From Arboricoccus pini (GTDB lineage: Bacteria; Pseudomonadota; Alphaproteobacteria; Geminicoccales; Geminicoccaceae), in the NCBI RefSeq assembly GCF_900187945.1, contig NZ_FYEH01000001.1, forward strand, positions 1 through 64,000: a DNA stretch of 64,000 nt, in the 5' to 3' direction. The notes beneath the pieces were generated by a model that saw nothing but the letters and a program-made list of their open reading frames with translations, was not told the origin of the DNA and searched no databases. Positions 28,179 through 37,652 of this stretch are shown here, piece after piece. The position numbers and the translations under genes are program-made. Numbering within the stretch: the stretch's first letter is position 1; each line of letters opens with the position of its first letter.

Positions 28179-29529
28179 GGGTGCTCAGGCCCGGTGCCTT
28201 AGCCCGGCCCTCCTTGCCCAGATACCGATTCGCCAGGGCCGCATAGCCGTCCAGGATAGCGGTTTCGTTCATCGTCTGGCTCTGCTGCCAAAAGCTCAGA
28301 TGAACGGCGGTGAAACCCGGATAGATGGCGTTGGTCTTTTTCGAGCGCCAGAGCGCCTCGTAGGACATATAGGGCTCGTCATCCAGCAGGATGTCACCGA
28401 CATGGGCGAAGTCCGCGCCCATGATGGCGACGAAATTGATGCTGATGCGCTCGTTCCAGATGAGCTCGATATCGCCCGCCTGACAGAACCGGCCGGGATC
28501 GGCCAGGAAATGAGCATGCAGTCCGGCCGCCTTCGCGCCGCTTTCCCAAAGCGAGCCCTTGAAGCCCTTGGGCGGCAGCTCGAACTCGCCGAGCTCCGGC
28601 GGGAGGACGCCCAGAGACTGCTGGACATGCGCGCAGACGCCATTGTTGACCACATTGGCGCTGGTCATGAAATGCTCGTGATGGGCACGCCGATGGGCCA
28701 CGAAGTCGGCGAGCCTATCGAGGTCAACGAACACGATGTCGTCATCGCATTTGAGGATGACGTCGTTGCCATGCTCCTGCACGTGGCGGGCATAGTGTTT
28801 GTAATAGGATTGGTACCAGGGGAAACTCATTTCGGCCTTGGCGACGCCCGGCCAATAGCGGTGGACGCCATCGTCCGGGCCGCCCGGCGGCAGCTTCCAG
28901 GCCGCACGCTCGTCCGGGCCACTGCGCAGAAAAAGCGCAAATCGGCCCGCTCCCAGGTGGATATCGAGCTCGACCGCCAGCTTCTCACCCAGCCAGGCCT
29001 GGATGCTGTTGGCGCGCAGGACGAGGCGTCCGGGCAGATAGCGATAAGGGGTAAGGATGCCCGGCGTGACGTTCAGCGCCTGGGGTATGGGCATTGTCGT
29101 CGCATCATCGACGGCGAACAGGGCGGCAGCACTCGGATGCACGAGGATGGCGCAGCCATTATTGCCCCAGCCGCCCAGCGTGATGTCGATGCAGGGGCCG
29201 ATACCGTCCAGATGCTTCAAGCCAAGATGGACCTCGTCCGCTGAGGAAACGGCAAAGTCGAAAATCGTCTCGGCGGCTCTCAGGTCCAAGATCCGGCCGG
29301 TCGGCGCGAAGACGTTTGAGGTCGGCGTCATGCGCAGGTCGGGAAATCGCGCCTCCAGCCAGGCCCGGTCCTCGGCGTTCCGCGCGAAGTCCCAGACGTG
29401 CCACTCGTCGATCAGGCCCCTGTCCAAGGCGGCACGCGCATAGCGCTCGAGGAGCGCCATGCGGTCACGACGCCCGGCGAAGGTCGTAAGGATGGTCCGG
29501 CCTGGGGAAGGGGGGATGATCGAAGACAC
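28159..29529 (-). CDS. Glycosyltransferase-like protein
   Basis: 456-residue soluble protein. The N-terminal ILTTFAGRRDRMALLERYARAAL and DEWHVWDFARNAEDRAWL, and the central KCDDDIVFVDLDRLADFV with a DxD-type metal-sugar-nucleotide motif (about 255), suggest a GT-A glycosyltransferase. Residues about 95-200 form an inserted beta-rich segment that interrupts the fold and may bind carbohydrate. I recognise no named family. It faces the MFS gene with a 20-bp overlap of 3' ends, and glgX lies downstream on the same strand... in genomic order to the right, 121 bp away, reading towards it. Confidence 0.6.
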   Translation of the reverse strand: MSSIIPPSPGRTILTTFAGRRDRMALLERYARAALDRGLIDEWHVWDFARNAEDRAWLEARFPDLRMTPTSNVFAPTGRILDLRAAETIFDFAVSSADEVHLGLKHLDGIGPCIDITLGGWGNNGCAILVHPSAAALFAVDDATTMPIPQALNVTPGILTPYRYLPGRLVLRANSIQAWLGEKLAVELDIHLGAGRFALFLRSGPDERAAWKLPPGGPDDGVHRYWPGVAKAEMSFPWYQSYYKHYARHVQEHGNDVILKCDDDIVFVDLDRLADFVAHRRAHHEHFMTSANVVNNGVCAHVQQSLGVLPPELGEFELPPKGFKGSLWESGAKAAGLHAHFLADPGRFCQAGDIELIWNERISINFVAIMGADFAHVGDILLDDEPYMSYEALWRSKKTNAIYPGFTAVHLSFWQQSQTMNETAILDGYAALANRYLGKEGRAKAPGLSTLRPTCE

Positions 29530-29650
29530 CTTGCGCCTCCGCTGTTGCGATGCCCGCGCTCGAGCATCGGCCGCGCGCCAGGCGGGCTGTCGTTCCTCTA
29601 CACCCCCAGGGTTAACATCTCCTTAAGTGGCCCCGGCCGGTCCCCTTCAT

Positions 29651-31804
29651 TCAATCTTCATTAGTATAGTCGAGGCTGAAGAGAAGGAGGGAGCGCCCGG
29701 TCACCGCGTAGGGGCTGTTGAAGCGAAAGCCGTTGCCCTCCTCGAGGTCCGGCTGGTTCGTGTCGATGAGCAGATCCCAGCTCTTGCCGTCGACCCCGCT
29801 CGGCAGCTTGAACTCGACCACGTCGTGATAGGCATTGAGGACGAGCAGGACCGTGACGTCCTGGCCCGGTCGCTTGATGCCGGTTTCCTGCGCCCGGCCG
29901 TCCATCAGGACCCCCAGACACCTGGCGTTGCTGTCGTCCCAGTCGCCGGGCGTCATTTCCTGGCCCGATGGATTGTACCAGGTAACATCGCGAACCCCCG
30001 CCTCCTCGTCGAGCTCGCCCGTGAAAAAGCGCGACCGGCGCAGGATCGGGTAGCGCTTGCGCAGCGCGATCAGCCGCGTGACGAAGGCCGTGAGGTGCTT
30101 GTTGCCCTCGTCGATGGCCGCCCAGTCGAGCCAGCTGATCTCGCTGTCCTGGCAGTAGGCGTTGTTGTTGCCGAACTGCGTCTTGCCGTGCTCGTCGCCG
30201 GCCAGAAGCATGGGCGTGCCCTGCGAGAGCAGCAGCGTTGCCAGCATGTTGCGCATCTGGCGCAGCCGGAGCGCGTTGATCTCGGCATCCTCGGTCGGTC
30301 CCTCGACGCCGCAGTTCCAGCTGTGATTGTCCGAGTGGCCGTCTTTGTTGTCCTCGCCGTTCGCCTCGTTGTGCTTCTCGTTATAGGAGACGAGGTCGCG
30401 CAGATTGAAGCCGTCATGCGCGGTGATGAAATTGACCGAGGCCCAGGGCTTGCGGCCACGCTTGTTGAAACAGTCGGCCGAGGCGGTGATCCGTTGCGCC
30501 ATGTCCGCGAGCTTGCCATCCTCCCCCTGCCAGAAGGCGCGGACCGTGTCGCGAAACTTGTCGTTCCACTCGGCCCAGCCGGGCGAGAAGCCGCCCACCT
30601 GGTAGCCGCCGGGGCCGAGGTCCCAGGGTTCGGCCACGAGCTTGACCCGGCTGAGCACGGGGTCCTGGCGCACGCTGTCCAAGAAGCTGCCGCTCTCGTC
30701 GAAGCCGTGCTCCTCGCGCGCCAGGATGGGAGCCAGATCGAAGCGAAATCCGTCGACGCGCATGTCCTGCGCCCAGTAGCGCAGCGAATCGGTCACCAGT
30801 TGAATGACACGGCCATGCGTCGTGTCCAGCGTGTTCCCGGTCCCGGTATCGTTGATGTAGTAGCGCGGGTTGTCCTTCGGCTTCTTGTAGTAGCTGTCAT
30901 TATCGATGCCCTTGTAGCAGAGCGTCGGCCCGTTCTCGTTGCCCTCGGCCGTGTGGTTATAGACGACGTCCAAGATCACCTCGATCCCGGCCTCATGCAG
31001 CCGGGCCACGGTGCGCTTGAACTCGCCCAGCGTGTTGGTCGCCGAGTAGCGAAGGTCGGGCGAGAAGAAATTGATGCTGTTATAGCCCCAATAATTCTTC
31101 AGCCCCTTGTCGACCAGATAGCTGTCGTCGATGAAATGGTGGATCGGCAAGAGCTCGACCGAAGTGACGCCAAGTTTCGTCAAGTAGTCGACGGCGGCGG
31201 GGTGCGCCAGGCCGGCATAGGTGCCGCGGATCTTCTCGGGAATATCGGGGTGTAGACGCGTGAATCCCTTCACATGCATCTCGTAGAAGACCGTCCGATC
31301 CCACGGAATGTCGGGCTTACGGTCGAGCCCCCAGGTATAGGCCGGATCGATGACCCGCGATTTCGGCATGAAGGGCGCGCTGTCGCGCTCGTCGAAGGAG
31401 AGGTCCTCGTCAGGATGGCCGATCGTGTAGCCGAAGAGCGCATGGTCCCATTTGAGTTCGCCGACGATGCCCTTGGCGTAGGGGTCGAGGAGCAGCTTGT
31501 TGGGGTTGAAGCGATGGCCGGCATCCGGCTCGTAGGGCCCGTGCACGCGGTAGCCATAGACCGTGCCTGCCTCGGCATCCGGCAGATAGCCATGCCAGAC
31601 CTCGTCCGTGTGCTCGGGCAGGAAGATGCGCTCGAGCTCGGTCTCGCCGGTCGAATCGAAGATGCAAAGCTCGACTGCCTTGGCCGAGGCGGAGAACAGG
31701 GCGAAATTGACGCCACGCCCGTCCCAGGTCGCTCCCAAGGGAAAAGGCCGTCCCTCACGTAGCCGGGATTGAAGGCGAAGAGGGGGGCATTCGCTGGTGG
31801 ACAA
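29651..31804 (-). CDS. glgX: Glycogen debranching enzyme GlgX
   Basis: Isoamylase-type GH13 enzyme that removes branches from glycogen limit dextrin. About 717 residues. An N-terminal CBM48 domain (GATWDGRGVNFALFSASA) precedes the catalytic barrel, with conserved regions DVVYNHTAEG, FRFDLAPIL (nucleophile Asp), VKLVAEPWDLG (acid Glu) and ITAHDGFNL. TTG at 31804 is preferred because GGAG lies 8 nt upstream; GTG at 31813 is directly abutted by that site. An EcfG-type promoter sits about 40 bp upstream. No other glycogen genes (glgA, B, C, P) are present in the window. Confidence 0.94.
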   Translation of the reverse strand: MSTSECPPLRLQSRLREGRPFPLGATWDGRGVNFALFSASAKAVELCIFDSTGETELERIFLPEHTDEVWHGYLPDAEAGTVYGYRVHGPYEPDAGHRFNPNKLLLDPYAKGIVGELKWDHALFGYTIGHPDEDLSFDERDSAPFMPKSRVIDPAYTWGLDRKPDIPWDRTVFYEMHVKGFTRLHPDIPEKIRGTYAGLAHPAAVDYLTKLGVTSVELLPIHHFIDDSYLVDKGLKNYWGYNSINFFSPDLRYSATNTLGEFKRTVARLHEAGIEVILDVVYNHTAEGNENGPTLCYKGIDNDSYYKKPKDNPRYYINDTGTGNTLDTTHGRVIQLVTDSLRYWAQDMRVDGFRFDLAPILAREEHGFDESGSFLDSVRQDPVLSRVKLVAEPWDLGPGGYQVGGFSPGWAEWNDKFRDTVRAFWQGEDGKLADMAQRITASADCFNKRGRKPWASVNFITAHDGFNLRDLVSYNEKHNEANGEDNKDGHSDNHSWNCGVEGPTEDAEINALRLRQMRNMLATLLLSQGTPMLLAGDEHGKTQFGNNNAYCQDSEISWLDWAAIDEGNKHLTAFVTRLIALRKRYPILRRSRFFTGELDEEAGVRDVTWYNPSGQEMTPGDWDDSNARCLGVLMDGRAQETGIKRPGQDVTVLLVLNAYHDVVEFKLPSGVDGKSWDLLIDTNQPDLEEGNGFRFNSPYAVTGRSLLLFSLDYTNED

Positions 31805-31841
31805 GGAATTCACTCCGGAGCAAGAGGGGCGTCGCGCTTAG

Positions 31842-31866
31842 AACGATAGGCCGCCCTCCCGGTTCC
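31842..31866 (-). promoter_or_regulatory. EcfG (general stress) type promoter of glgX
   Basis: Read on the minus strand, GGAAC (31866-31862), a 16-nt spacer and CGTT (31845-31842) exactly match the alphaproteobacterial EcfG consensus. The CGTT ends 37 bp before the preferred glgX start, the right place for a promoter. Functional use is inferred. Confidence 0.55.
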
Positions 31867-32027
31867 TGGAGCGACCCCGCGCCGACAGCAAATCATCTTT
31901 GAGAAATCCCATGCGGGATATCGCGACGGAAACTGCCGATCGCGACGTTCCAAAAAAGTAGGAAGGCGCTGCGTTTAAAACTCCGTTCCCGGGTCAGGAT
32001 CGCTTCGGCGCAGGATGAGCAAGTTCC

Positions 32028-32723
32028 ATGTCTATCTCGCAGCTCACGGTTGGCAAGCCCGATCTGCCATGGTTACGTGCTGTGGCTGATACGCTCTCGC
32101 TCGGCATCGCCAATGACAATCAGACCGACAAGCTGACCTATCACGGAAACCCGTCCAAGCCGTCCGATCCCGATCTTAAGCTCATCGAGCGGGCGGGACG
32201 CGGGGACCAGCTGGCCTGCGGCATGCTCGTCGATCGGCATCTGCGCCAGGTGGTGAGCTTCTCTCAGCGCCTCCTGGGCAATCGCGGCGACGCCGAGGAC
32301 GTGGCGCAGGAGACGTTCCTGCGGCTCTGGCGCCATGCCGGCCAATGGACGGACAGAGGCGCCAAGGTGACGACCTGGCTGCATCAGGTGGCCCTCAATC
32401 TCTGCCGCGACCGGCTGCGTCGCCGCGTGCCCGAGCCGCTCGAGGCGGCGGCCGAGGTCGTCAGCCCCGAGCCCGGTGCCTTGGCGATCCTGCAGCGCCG
32501 CCGGGTGGAGGCGCTGGTAAGGACGGCCGTCGAAGCCCTCCCCGAGCGCCAGCGCGAAGCCATTCTGCTTTGCCATTTTCAGGAACTCGGCAATATCGAG
32601 GCAGCGGCGACGTTGGGGATCAGCGTCGAGGCGCTGGAATCGCTGCTCTCCCGGGCCAGACGGAGCCTCCGTCAGCGGCTCGTCGCCAGCCGGTCGGATC
32701 TCGTGGGGGATGTCGGGGAATGA
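32028..32723 (+). CDS. ECF-family RNA polymerase sigma factor
   Basis: 231 residues with a 45-residue N-terminal extension. Sigma region 2 shows DRHLRQVVSFSQRLLGN and DAEDVAQETFLRLWRH (about 85-105); region 4 shows ALPERQREAILLCHFQEL and the HTH IEAAATLGISVEALESLLSRARRSL. The stop overlaps the next gene's start (ATGA), which encodes a one-pass membrane protein, and a periplasmic sensor-like gene follows. That layout resembles the metal-responsive CnrH/CnrY/CnrX type, so the factor is probably held at the membrane until a periplasmic signal arrives. The sequence does not resemble EcfG closely. Confidence 0.9.
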   Translation: MSISQLTVGKPDLPWLRAVADTLSLGIANDNQTDKLTYHGNPSKPSDPDLKLIERAGRGDQLACGMLVDRHLRQVVSFSQRLLGNRGDAEDVAQETFLRLWRHAGQWTDRGAKVTTWLHQVALNLCRDRLRRRVPEPLEAAAEVVSPEPGALAILQRRRVEALVRTAVEALPERQREAILLCHFQELGNIEAAATLGISVEALESLLSRARRSLRQRLVASRSDLVGDVGE

Positions 32724-33133
32724 AGGGAACGATCACGCTCGAGCGCCTCTCAGCGATCCTCGACGCCTATGGCTCGCGCGCTTATCGCTGGCCGGAGGCC
32801 GAACGGGATGCCGCCTTGGACCTTCTGGCGCACTCGCCCACCGCCCGCGCCAGACGCAACGCCGCGGCCGAGCTTGATGCCGTGCTGGACATCCTCGACA
32901 TCGACGACGCCGCAGCCTCCCCGGCCTTGCGCAAGGCAGTGCTGTCGGCGGCACCTCGCCCGCGCAGTCGATTCCTGCCGCGCTTCAGCGCCGCCCGCAT
33001 GGCGCTCGCCGCCTCGCTGGTTCTGGGCATCGTCGCTGGCAGCTGGGCCGGACGCGAATATACGACCACCAGCGATTCCAGCATCGACATCGTCCAGGCA
33101 ACACGCCTGGTCTCGAGCTTCGAAGGCTTTTAA
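32720..33133 (+). CDS. Putative membrane-anchored anti-sigma factor
   Basis: 137 residues: a charged N-terminal cytoplasmic region (about 1-90), a single hydrophobic helix (MALAASLVLGIVAGSWAG, about 94-111) and a short periplasmic tail of about 25. No conserved zinc-binding anti-sigma motif is visible. Its assignment rests on position: its ATG overlaps the sigma stop and it is followed after 3 bp by a periplasmic sensor-like gene. The longer frame open from 32345 in this phase is only an overlap with the sigma gene. Confidence 0.7.
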   Translation: MKGTITLERLSAILDAYGSRAYRWPEAERDAALDLLAHSPTARARRNAAAELDAVLDILDIDDAAASPALRKAVLSAAPRPRSRFLPRFSAARMALAASLVLGIVAGSWAGREYTTTSDSSIDIVQATRLVSSFEGF

Positions 33134-33136
33134 CCG

Positions 33137-33583
33137 ATGCGCCGCTTCGATCGCAGGATCGTCATCACCTTGTCGCTGGCCCTCAACCTCTTCCTCCTGG
33201 GTGCCCTCTCGGCCGGCATCGTCACGCGTTATGGCTGGCCGCCGCCGCCTCCGGGGCAAGGACCTGCCATCCTGCCCAATCCGCGCGAGCTCAAGGAAGC
33301 GCTCAGCCCCGGCGATCGCGACCTGCTCGATGAGACCTTCAAGGCGCATCGTGCCGAATTCCGTCCGCTCATCGAGGCGATGCGGGCATCCCGCGAGCAG
33401 GCGGTCGCCGCTCTGACAGCCAAGCCCTTCGATCCCAAGGCACTGCAGGCGGCCTTCGCCGATCTGCTCGCGAGCGACGAGAAGGTGACCGCCCAGGCGC
33501 AGAACGTGCTGGTGGAGTTGGCCGGGAAGCTCGGCGATGACGGGCGGGAAGCCATTGCCGGCTTGATGCGACGCCGACCCTGA
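33137..33583 (+). CDS. Periplasmic heavy-metal-sensor-like protein (CnrX/CpxP type)
   Basis: 148 residues: an N-terminal signal-anchor helix (about 9-28), a Pro-rich stretch, then a helical hairpin domain rich in charged residues and Ala like the CnrX/ZraP/CpxP-related metal-resistance family (LSPGDRDLLDETFKAHRAEF, PLIEAMRASREQAVAAL). No His/Met/Cys-rich metal site is apparent, so the signal may not be a metal. Third gene of the sigma operon, starting 3 bp after the anti-sigma gene; probably controls release of the sigma factor. Confidence 0.72.
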   Translation: MRRFDRRIVITLSLALNLFLLGALSAGIVTRYGWPPPPPGQGPAILPNPRELKEALSPGDRDLLDETFKAHRAEFRPLIEAMRASREQAVAALTAKPFDPKALQAAFADLLASDEKVTAQAQNVLVELAGKLGDDGREAIAGLMRRRP

Positions 33584-33620
33584 GGCGCCGACTCGCCGTC
33601 GGCGGGGACGCGGTGATTAT

Positions 33621-33637
33621 TAATTCACCGTGAATTA
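33621..33637. promoter_or_regulatory. Perfect 17-bp palindrome before the ROK gene
   Basis: TAATTCAC-C-GTGAATTA is a perfect inverted repeat around one base, in an AT-rich pocket 73 bp upstream of the ROK regulator start. ROK repressors such as NagC, Mlc and XylR bind AT-rich palindromes upstream of their own operons, so this is the likely operator of the sugar cluster that follows. Autoregulation is inferred. Confidence 0.55.
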
Positions 33638-33709
33638 CTTATTTACATCGCCGCCGATATTAGGCAGGCTAAAGGCAATGATAAGGGCGCAGCGGGCAGG
33701 GAGGCCACG

Positions 33710-35011
33710 ATGCGCATCAATAGTGCAAGCCTACCGCAGGATGGCGCGCAAGATCTGCTGGACGGCCAGTCCCATGCCTGGGCCGGTACGTATGACGATG
33801 CGGCATCCGGACAGGGGGCTAACTCGGCGTCGCTGCGGCAATTCAACGAGCGGGTTATCATCAAGGCGCTGCGGCGCATGGGCCAGGGCTCGAAGGCCGA
33901 CCTCGCACGTGCCGCCCACCTCTCCAGCAACACGGCCGGCCAGATCGTCCGCCAACTCGTCGGCCAGCGTCTGATCCGCGAGCGCGGCAAGCGTAACGAT
34001 GGCGGTCGCGGCCAGCCGGCCACCCTGCTGGGCCTGGATCCCGCCGGCGCTTATGCGATCGGCCTTTACGTCAGCCGGAGCGGCTTCGCCGCGGCACTGC
34101 TCGATTTCGCGGGAACCGTCATCGGCTATCGCCGGGTGGAGCGCGATCTGCCTCTGCCCGACGAGGCCTTGCGTTTTGCGGTCCAGGCCGCGCGCGAGCT
34201 TTCCAGCGAACTCACGCCGGACGCGGCCCAGCGCTTGGTGGGCATGGGTGCCGCCATTGGCTACGACATGGGCAGCTGGCGTCGCGAGCTCGGCATCGGC
34301 GATGCCGCCTTTGCCGCCTGGAACGGCTTCGATATTCGCAGCCACCTGCAGCGCATGACCGGCATGACCATCATCACCGAGAATGACGGCACGGCCGCGG
34401 CCGTGGCGGAGCTGTTCGGGGGTCACGGCCGCGAGCTCGACGATTTTCTTTATATCTTCATCGATTATGCGACGGGCGGTGGGGTTGTCTGCGGCGGCGA
34501 TTATCGTCACGGCGTCAATGGCAATGCCGGCGATGTCGGCCTGATGCCGACCTTGCCCTCGAAGCTCGCAAGCGCCCCTCGCGGCGGCGGCGATCTCGAG
34601 ATCGTCCTGACTCGTGCCTCGATCGCCTCGCTCATCCGTCATCTCGATTTCTGCGGCCACAAGGTCGAGGACCGCGAGGAACTGCAGCGCTGCTTCAACG
34701 TCCGTCCGCCCGCCCTTGAGGAATGGCTCGAGGACTGCGCCCAGGCGCTGGTGGCGCCGATCCTGGCGGCCGTGCGCGTGCTGGACGTCCCGCATGTGAT
34801 CCTGGACGGCGATCTGCCGCGTGACATTTTGATGGGGCTGATCAGACGCATGACGGTTCTTCTAGATGAGGCCTCGCCCGAGTCCCGCAAGCCGCCAACG
34901 CTGCTGGCGGGCCGGGTCGGCCGCGAGGCGCCGATGCTGGGCGCCGCGATCTTGCCGTTTCATGTGAATTTCGGCCCCTCGCGCGGGCTCCTGATCGGAG
35001 GACAAGGCTGA
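33710..35011 (+). CDS. ROK-family transcriptional regulator
   Basis: 433 residues: an N-terminal winged helix (about 45-95; [36 protein letters not shown]) and a ROK sugar-kinase-like domain ([17 protein letters not shown] near 222; [19 protein letters not shown]). The usual ROK zinc motif (CxCGxxGCxE) is missing; the matching stretch after GDVGLMP has no cysteines. ROK regulators without it are often sugar sensors rather than kinases. The stop overlaps the transporter ATPase start (TGATG), so it is the first gene of the sugar operon and its probable local regulator. Confidence 0.87.
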   Translation: MRINSASLPQDGAQDLLDGQSHAWAGTYDDAASGQGANSASLRQFNERVIIKALRRMGQGSKADLARAAHLSSNTAGQIVRQLVGQRLIRERGKRNDGGRGQPATLLGLDPAGAYAIGLYVSRSGFAAALLDFAGTVIGYRRVERDLPLPDEALRFAVQAARELSSELTPDAAQRLVGMGAAIGYDMGSWRRELGIGDAAFAAWNGFDIRSHLQRMTGMTIITENDGTAAAVAELFGGHGRELDDFLYIFIDYATGGGVVCGGDYRHGVNGNAGDVGLMPTLPSKLASAPRGGGDLEIVLTRASIASLIRHLDFCGHKVEDREELQRCFNVRPPALEEWLEDCAQALVAPILAAVRVLDVPHVILDGDLPRDILMGLIRRMTVLLDEASPESRKPPTLLAGRVGREAPMLGAAILPFHVNFGPSRGLLIGGQG

Positions 35012-36552
35012 TGGCAGACGAGCTGCAAGCCGAACTGGGCGTACCGACCCTGGAGATGCGCGGCATTTCCAAGACCTTTCCCGGCGTCAAGGCGCTAAAC
35101 GGGGTCGAGCTCAAGGCATGGCGCGGCCAGGTCCTCTCGCTGATGGGCGAGAACGGCGCCGGCAAGTCGACGCTGATGAAGATCCTCTCCGGCGCCTACC
35201 AGGCGGATGCTGGCGGCGAGATCCTAATCGACGGCCAACGCATCCACATTGACGGGCCGATCAGTGCCAAGGCGCACGGCATCGCCATTATCTATCAGGA
35301 GCTCTCGCTAGCCCCCAATCTCACGGTGGCCGAGAACATCTTCATGGGCCGCGAGCTTTCCAAGAGCCTGTTCGTCGACCGTGCCGGCATGATCGAGGCC
35401 TGCCGTGACGTGCTCAAGCGCCTGGGTACCACCTTCGGCCCTGAGACGCCCGTCTCGGTCCTTTCGATCGCCGAGCGTCAGCTCGTCGAGATCGCCAGGG
35501 CGGTGCAGTCCGGGGCCAAGATCATCGTCATGGACGAACCGACCACGGCCCTATCCTCGCGTGAGACCGAGGGCCTCTTCGCGATCATCCGCCAACTGCG
35601 CCAGGACGGCATCGCCATCATCTATATCAGCCATCGCATGGATGAGATCTACGAGCTCAGCGACCGGGTCTCGGTCCTGCGTGACGGCAGCTATGTGGGC
35701 ACCCTCGAGAAGGGCGAGATCGACGCGCCGACTCTGGTGCGCATGATGGTCGGCCGGGAGCTCTCGAGCTTCTATACCAAGGATCATGACCCGGACGGCA
35801 CGCGTGGCCCGGTGGTCCTCGAGGTCGAGGGCATCACCGACGGCGGCCGGCGCGTGCACCCCTCCAGCTTCAAGCTGCATGCGGGCGAGGTGCTGGGCCT
35901 GGCAGGCCTCGTCGGCTCCGGTCGCACCGAGCTGGCAAGGCTCATCTATGGCGTGGATCAAAGGGCCGGTGGCAAGATCGTCCTTGATGGCAAGCCAGCC
36001 CCCATGAGCGATCCCAAGGCATCGCTTGATGCCGGGCTCGCCTATCTGACCGAGGACCGCAAGGGCCAGGGCCTGTTCCTCGACATGTCAGTGCGCGACA
36101 ATGTCAATCTGGGCGTCATCGACCGCGACGCGCATGGCCCAGGTTTCTTGAATCTGACATCGGCGCGCAAGCGGGCGATCCAGGCGATCTTGGGCCTTCG
36201 CATCCGCGTCGCCAGTGCCGCCGTCAATGTGGGAGCGCTCTCAGGCGGCAACCAGCAAAAGGTCCTCCTTTCGCGCTGGCTCGAGACCAACCCCAAGGTC
36301 CTGATCCTGGACGAGCCCACGCGCGGAGTCGACATCGGCGCCAAGTCTGAAATCTACAAGATCATCGACGACCTCGCCAAGCGGGGCCTGGGCGTGCTCG
36401 TCATTTCGAGCGAGCTGCCCGAGATCATCGGTATCTGCGATCGCGTCCTCGTCATGCGGGAGGGCCGCATCGAAGGCGAGGTCGGCGGCGCCACCGGGCG
36501 GGCCATCACCCAAGAAAACATCATGGCCTTCGCCACGGGAATCGCCGCCTGA
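35011..36552 (+). CDS. Ribose-type sugar ABC transporter ATPase
   Basis: 513-residue ATPase with duplicated nucleotide-binding domains (carbohydrate-uptake-2 class, like RbsA/FrcA). Walker [10 protein letters not shown] near residue 47, first Walker [16 protein letters not shown], second signature [15 protein letters not shown] near 411, and [18 protein letters not shown]. The second Walker A is degenerate (GLVGSGRTE). Coupled to the ROK gene by TGATG overlap, with permease and binding protein following. Clearly distinct from GguA at 1569, so it serves another sugar. Confidence 0.92.
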   Translation: MADELQAELGVPTLEMRGISKTFPGVKALNGVELKAWRGQVLSLMGENGAGKSTLMKILSGAYQADAGGEILIDGQRIHIDGPISAKAHGIAIIYQELSLAPNLTVAENIFMGRELSKSLFVDRAGMIEACRDVLKRLGTTFGPETPVSVLSIAERQLVEIARAVQSGAKIIVMDEPTTALSSRETEGLFAIIRQLRQDGIAIIYISHRMDEIYELSDRVSVLRDGSYVGTLEKGEIDAPTLVRMMVGRELSSFYTKDHDPDGTRGPVVLEVEGITDGGRRVHPSSFKLHAGEVLGLAGLVGSGRTELARLIYGVDQRAGGKIVLDGKPAPMSDPKASLDAGLAYLTEDRKGQGLFLDMSVRDNVNLGVIDRDAHGPGFLNLTSARKRAIQAILGLRIRVASAAVNVGALSGGNQQKVLLSRWLETNPKVLILDEPTRGVDIGAKSEIYKIIDDLAKRGLGVLVISSELPEIIGICDRVLVMREGRIEGEVGGATGRAITQENIMAFATGIAA

Positions 36553-36583
36553 GCGGGTCGAAACAAAAGCAGGGAGCACAACA

Positions 36584-37603
36584 TTGAGCGAGCAAGAAAC
36601 GGCCGCCAAGACGGCCGATCGGGAGCGGCTGCAGCTGCAAGGTGGCACCAGCAGCCGCTCGGCCCAGCTCCGCAGCCTGATCCAGGCCCTGGGCATGCTG
36701 CCCGTCCTCATTCTCATCTGCATCGGCTTTGAATACATGACGGGGCGCTTCATCAGCTCCCGCAATATTCCGATCGTCCTGCAGCAGGCCTCGATCAACA
36801 TCGTCCTGGCGACGGGCATGACTTTCGTCATCCTGACGGGCGGCATCGACCTTGCCGTGGGCGCCGTCCTCGCGGTCTCGGCCGTGACCGCCGTCGCCAT
36901 GTCGCTTTCCTCCTTGAGCATCCTGGCTATTCCGCTGGCCCTCCTGGTGGGCCTGCTCTTCGGCTGCATCAATGGCGCGCTCGTGGCCTTCCTGCGCCTG
37001 CCGCCCTTCATCGTCACCCTGGGTGCCATGACCGCCGTGCGTGGCGTCGCCCGCCTGGTCGGCCAAGACACCACCGTCTTCAACCCCAGCCTGCCCTTCG
37101 CCTGGATCGGCAATGCCAAGCTCTTGGGCGTGCCGTGGCTCATCATCATCGCCCTCATCGTCGTCCTGATCTCCTGGGTCATTCTGCGCCGCACGGTTTT
37201 GGGCGTGCGCATCTATGCCGTGGGAGGCAATCCCGACGCCGCCAGGCTGTCGGGCATCAAGATCTGGGCGGTTCTGCTCTTTGTCTACGCAACCTCGGGT
37301 CTGCTGGCCGGCCTTGGCGGCGTTATGTCGGCCGCACGAACCTATTCCGCCAATGGCGCGCAGCTCGGCCTCGCCTACGAATTGGACGCCATCGCCGCCG
37401 TCATTCTGGGCGGCACCTCCTTCGTCGGCGGCATCGGCACGATCATGGGCACGCTGATCGGCGCCCTGATCATCGCGGTCCTCAGCAACGGCCTGATCCT
37501 CATGCAGGTAAGCGAGATCTGGCAATTCATCATCAAGGGGCTGGTCATCATCATCGCGGTGACGCTCGATCGCTACCGCAACAAGGGTGCCGCTCGCACC
37601 TGA
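36584..37603 (+). CDS. Ribose-type sugar ABC transporter permease
   Basis: 339-residue RbsC-family permease with about eight to ten hydrophobic helices and the conserved segments GGIDLAVGAVLAVSAV (near 85), RLPPFIVTLGAM, and the coupling loop GVRIYAVGGNPDAARLSGI (near 205), then ILGGTSFVGGIGTIMGTLIGAL. It starts with TTG, supported by AGGGAG 7 nt upstream. Third gene of the ROK sugar operon, 31 bp after the ATPase. Confidence 0.92.
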   Translation: MSEQETAAKTADRERLQLQGGTSSRSAQLRSLIQALGMLPVLILICIGFEYMTGRFISSRNIPIVLQQASINIVLATGMTFVILTGGIDLAVGAVLAVSAVTAVAMSLSSLSILAIPLALLVGLLFGCINGALVAFLRLPPFIVTLGAMTAVRGVARLVGQDTTVFNPSLPFAWIGNAKLLGVPWLIIIALIVVLISWVILRRTVLGVRIYAVGGNPDAARLSGIKIWAVLLFVYATSGLLAGLGGVMSAARTYSANGAQLGLAYELDAIAAVILGGTSFVGGIGTIMGTLIGALIIAVLSNGLILMQVSEIWQFIIKGLVIIIAVTLDRYRNKGAART

Positions 37604-37652
37604 GAAAAATTTCCAATTTCACCAACTAAAATCATGCTGGGAGACAACGTTC

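Noticed and set aside
31961-31987. GGAAG-N18-CGTT before the ECF sigma gene as an EcfG promoter
   Set aside because: One consensus base is wrong and the spacer is longer than 16-17; it may be an unrelated ECF autopromoter or chance.
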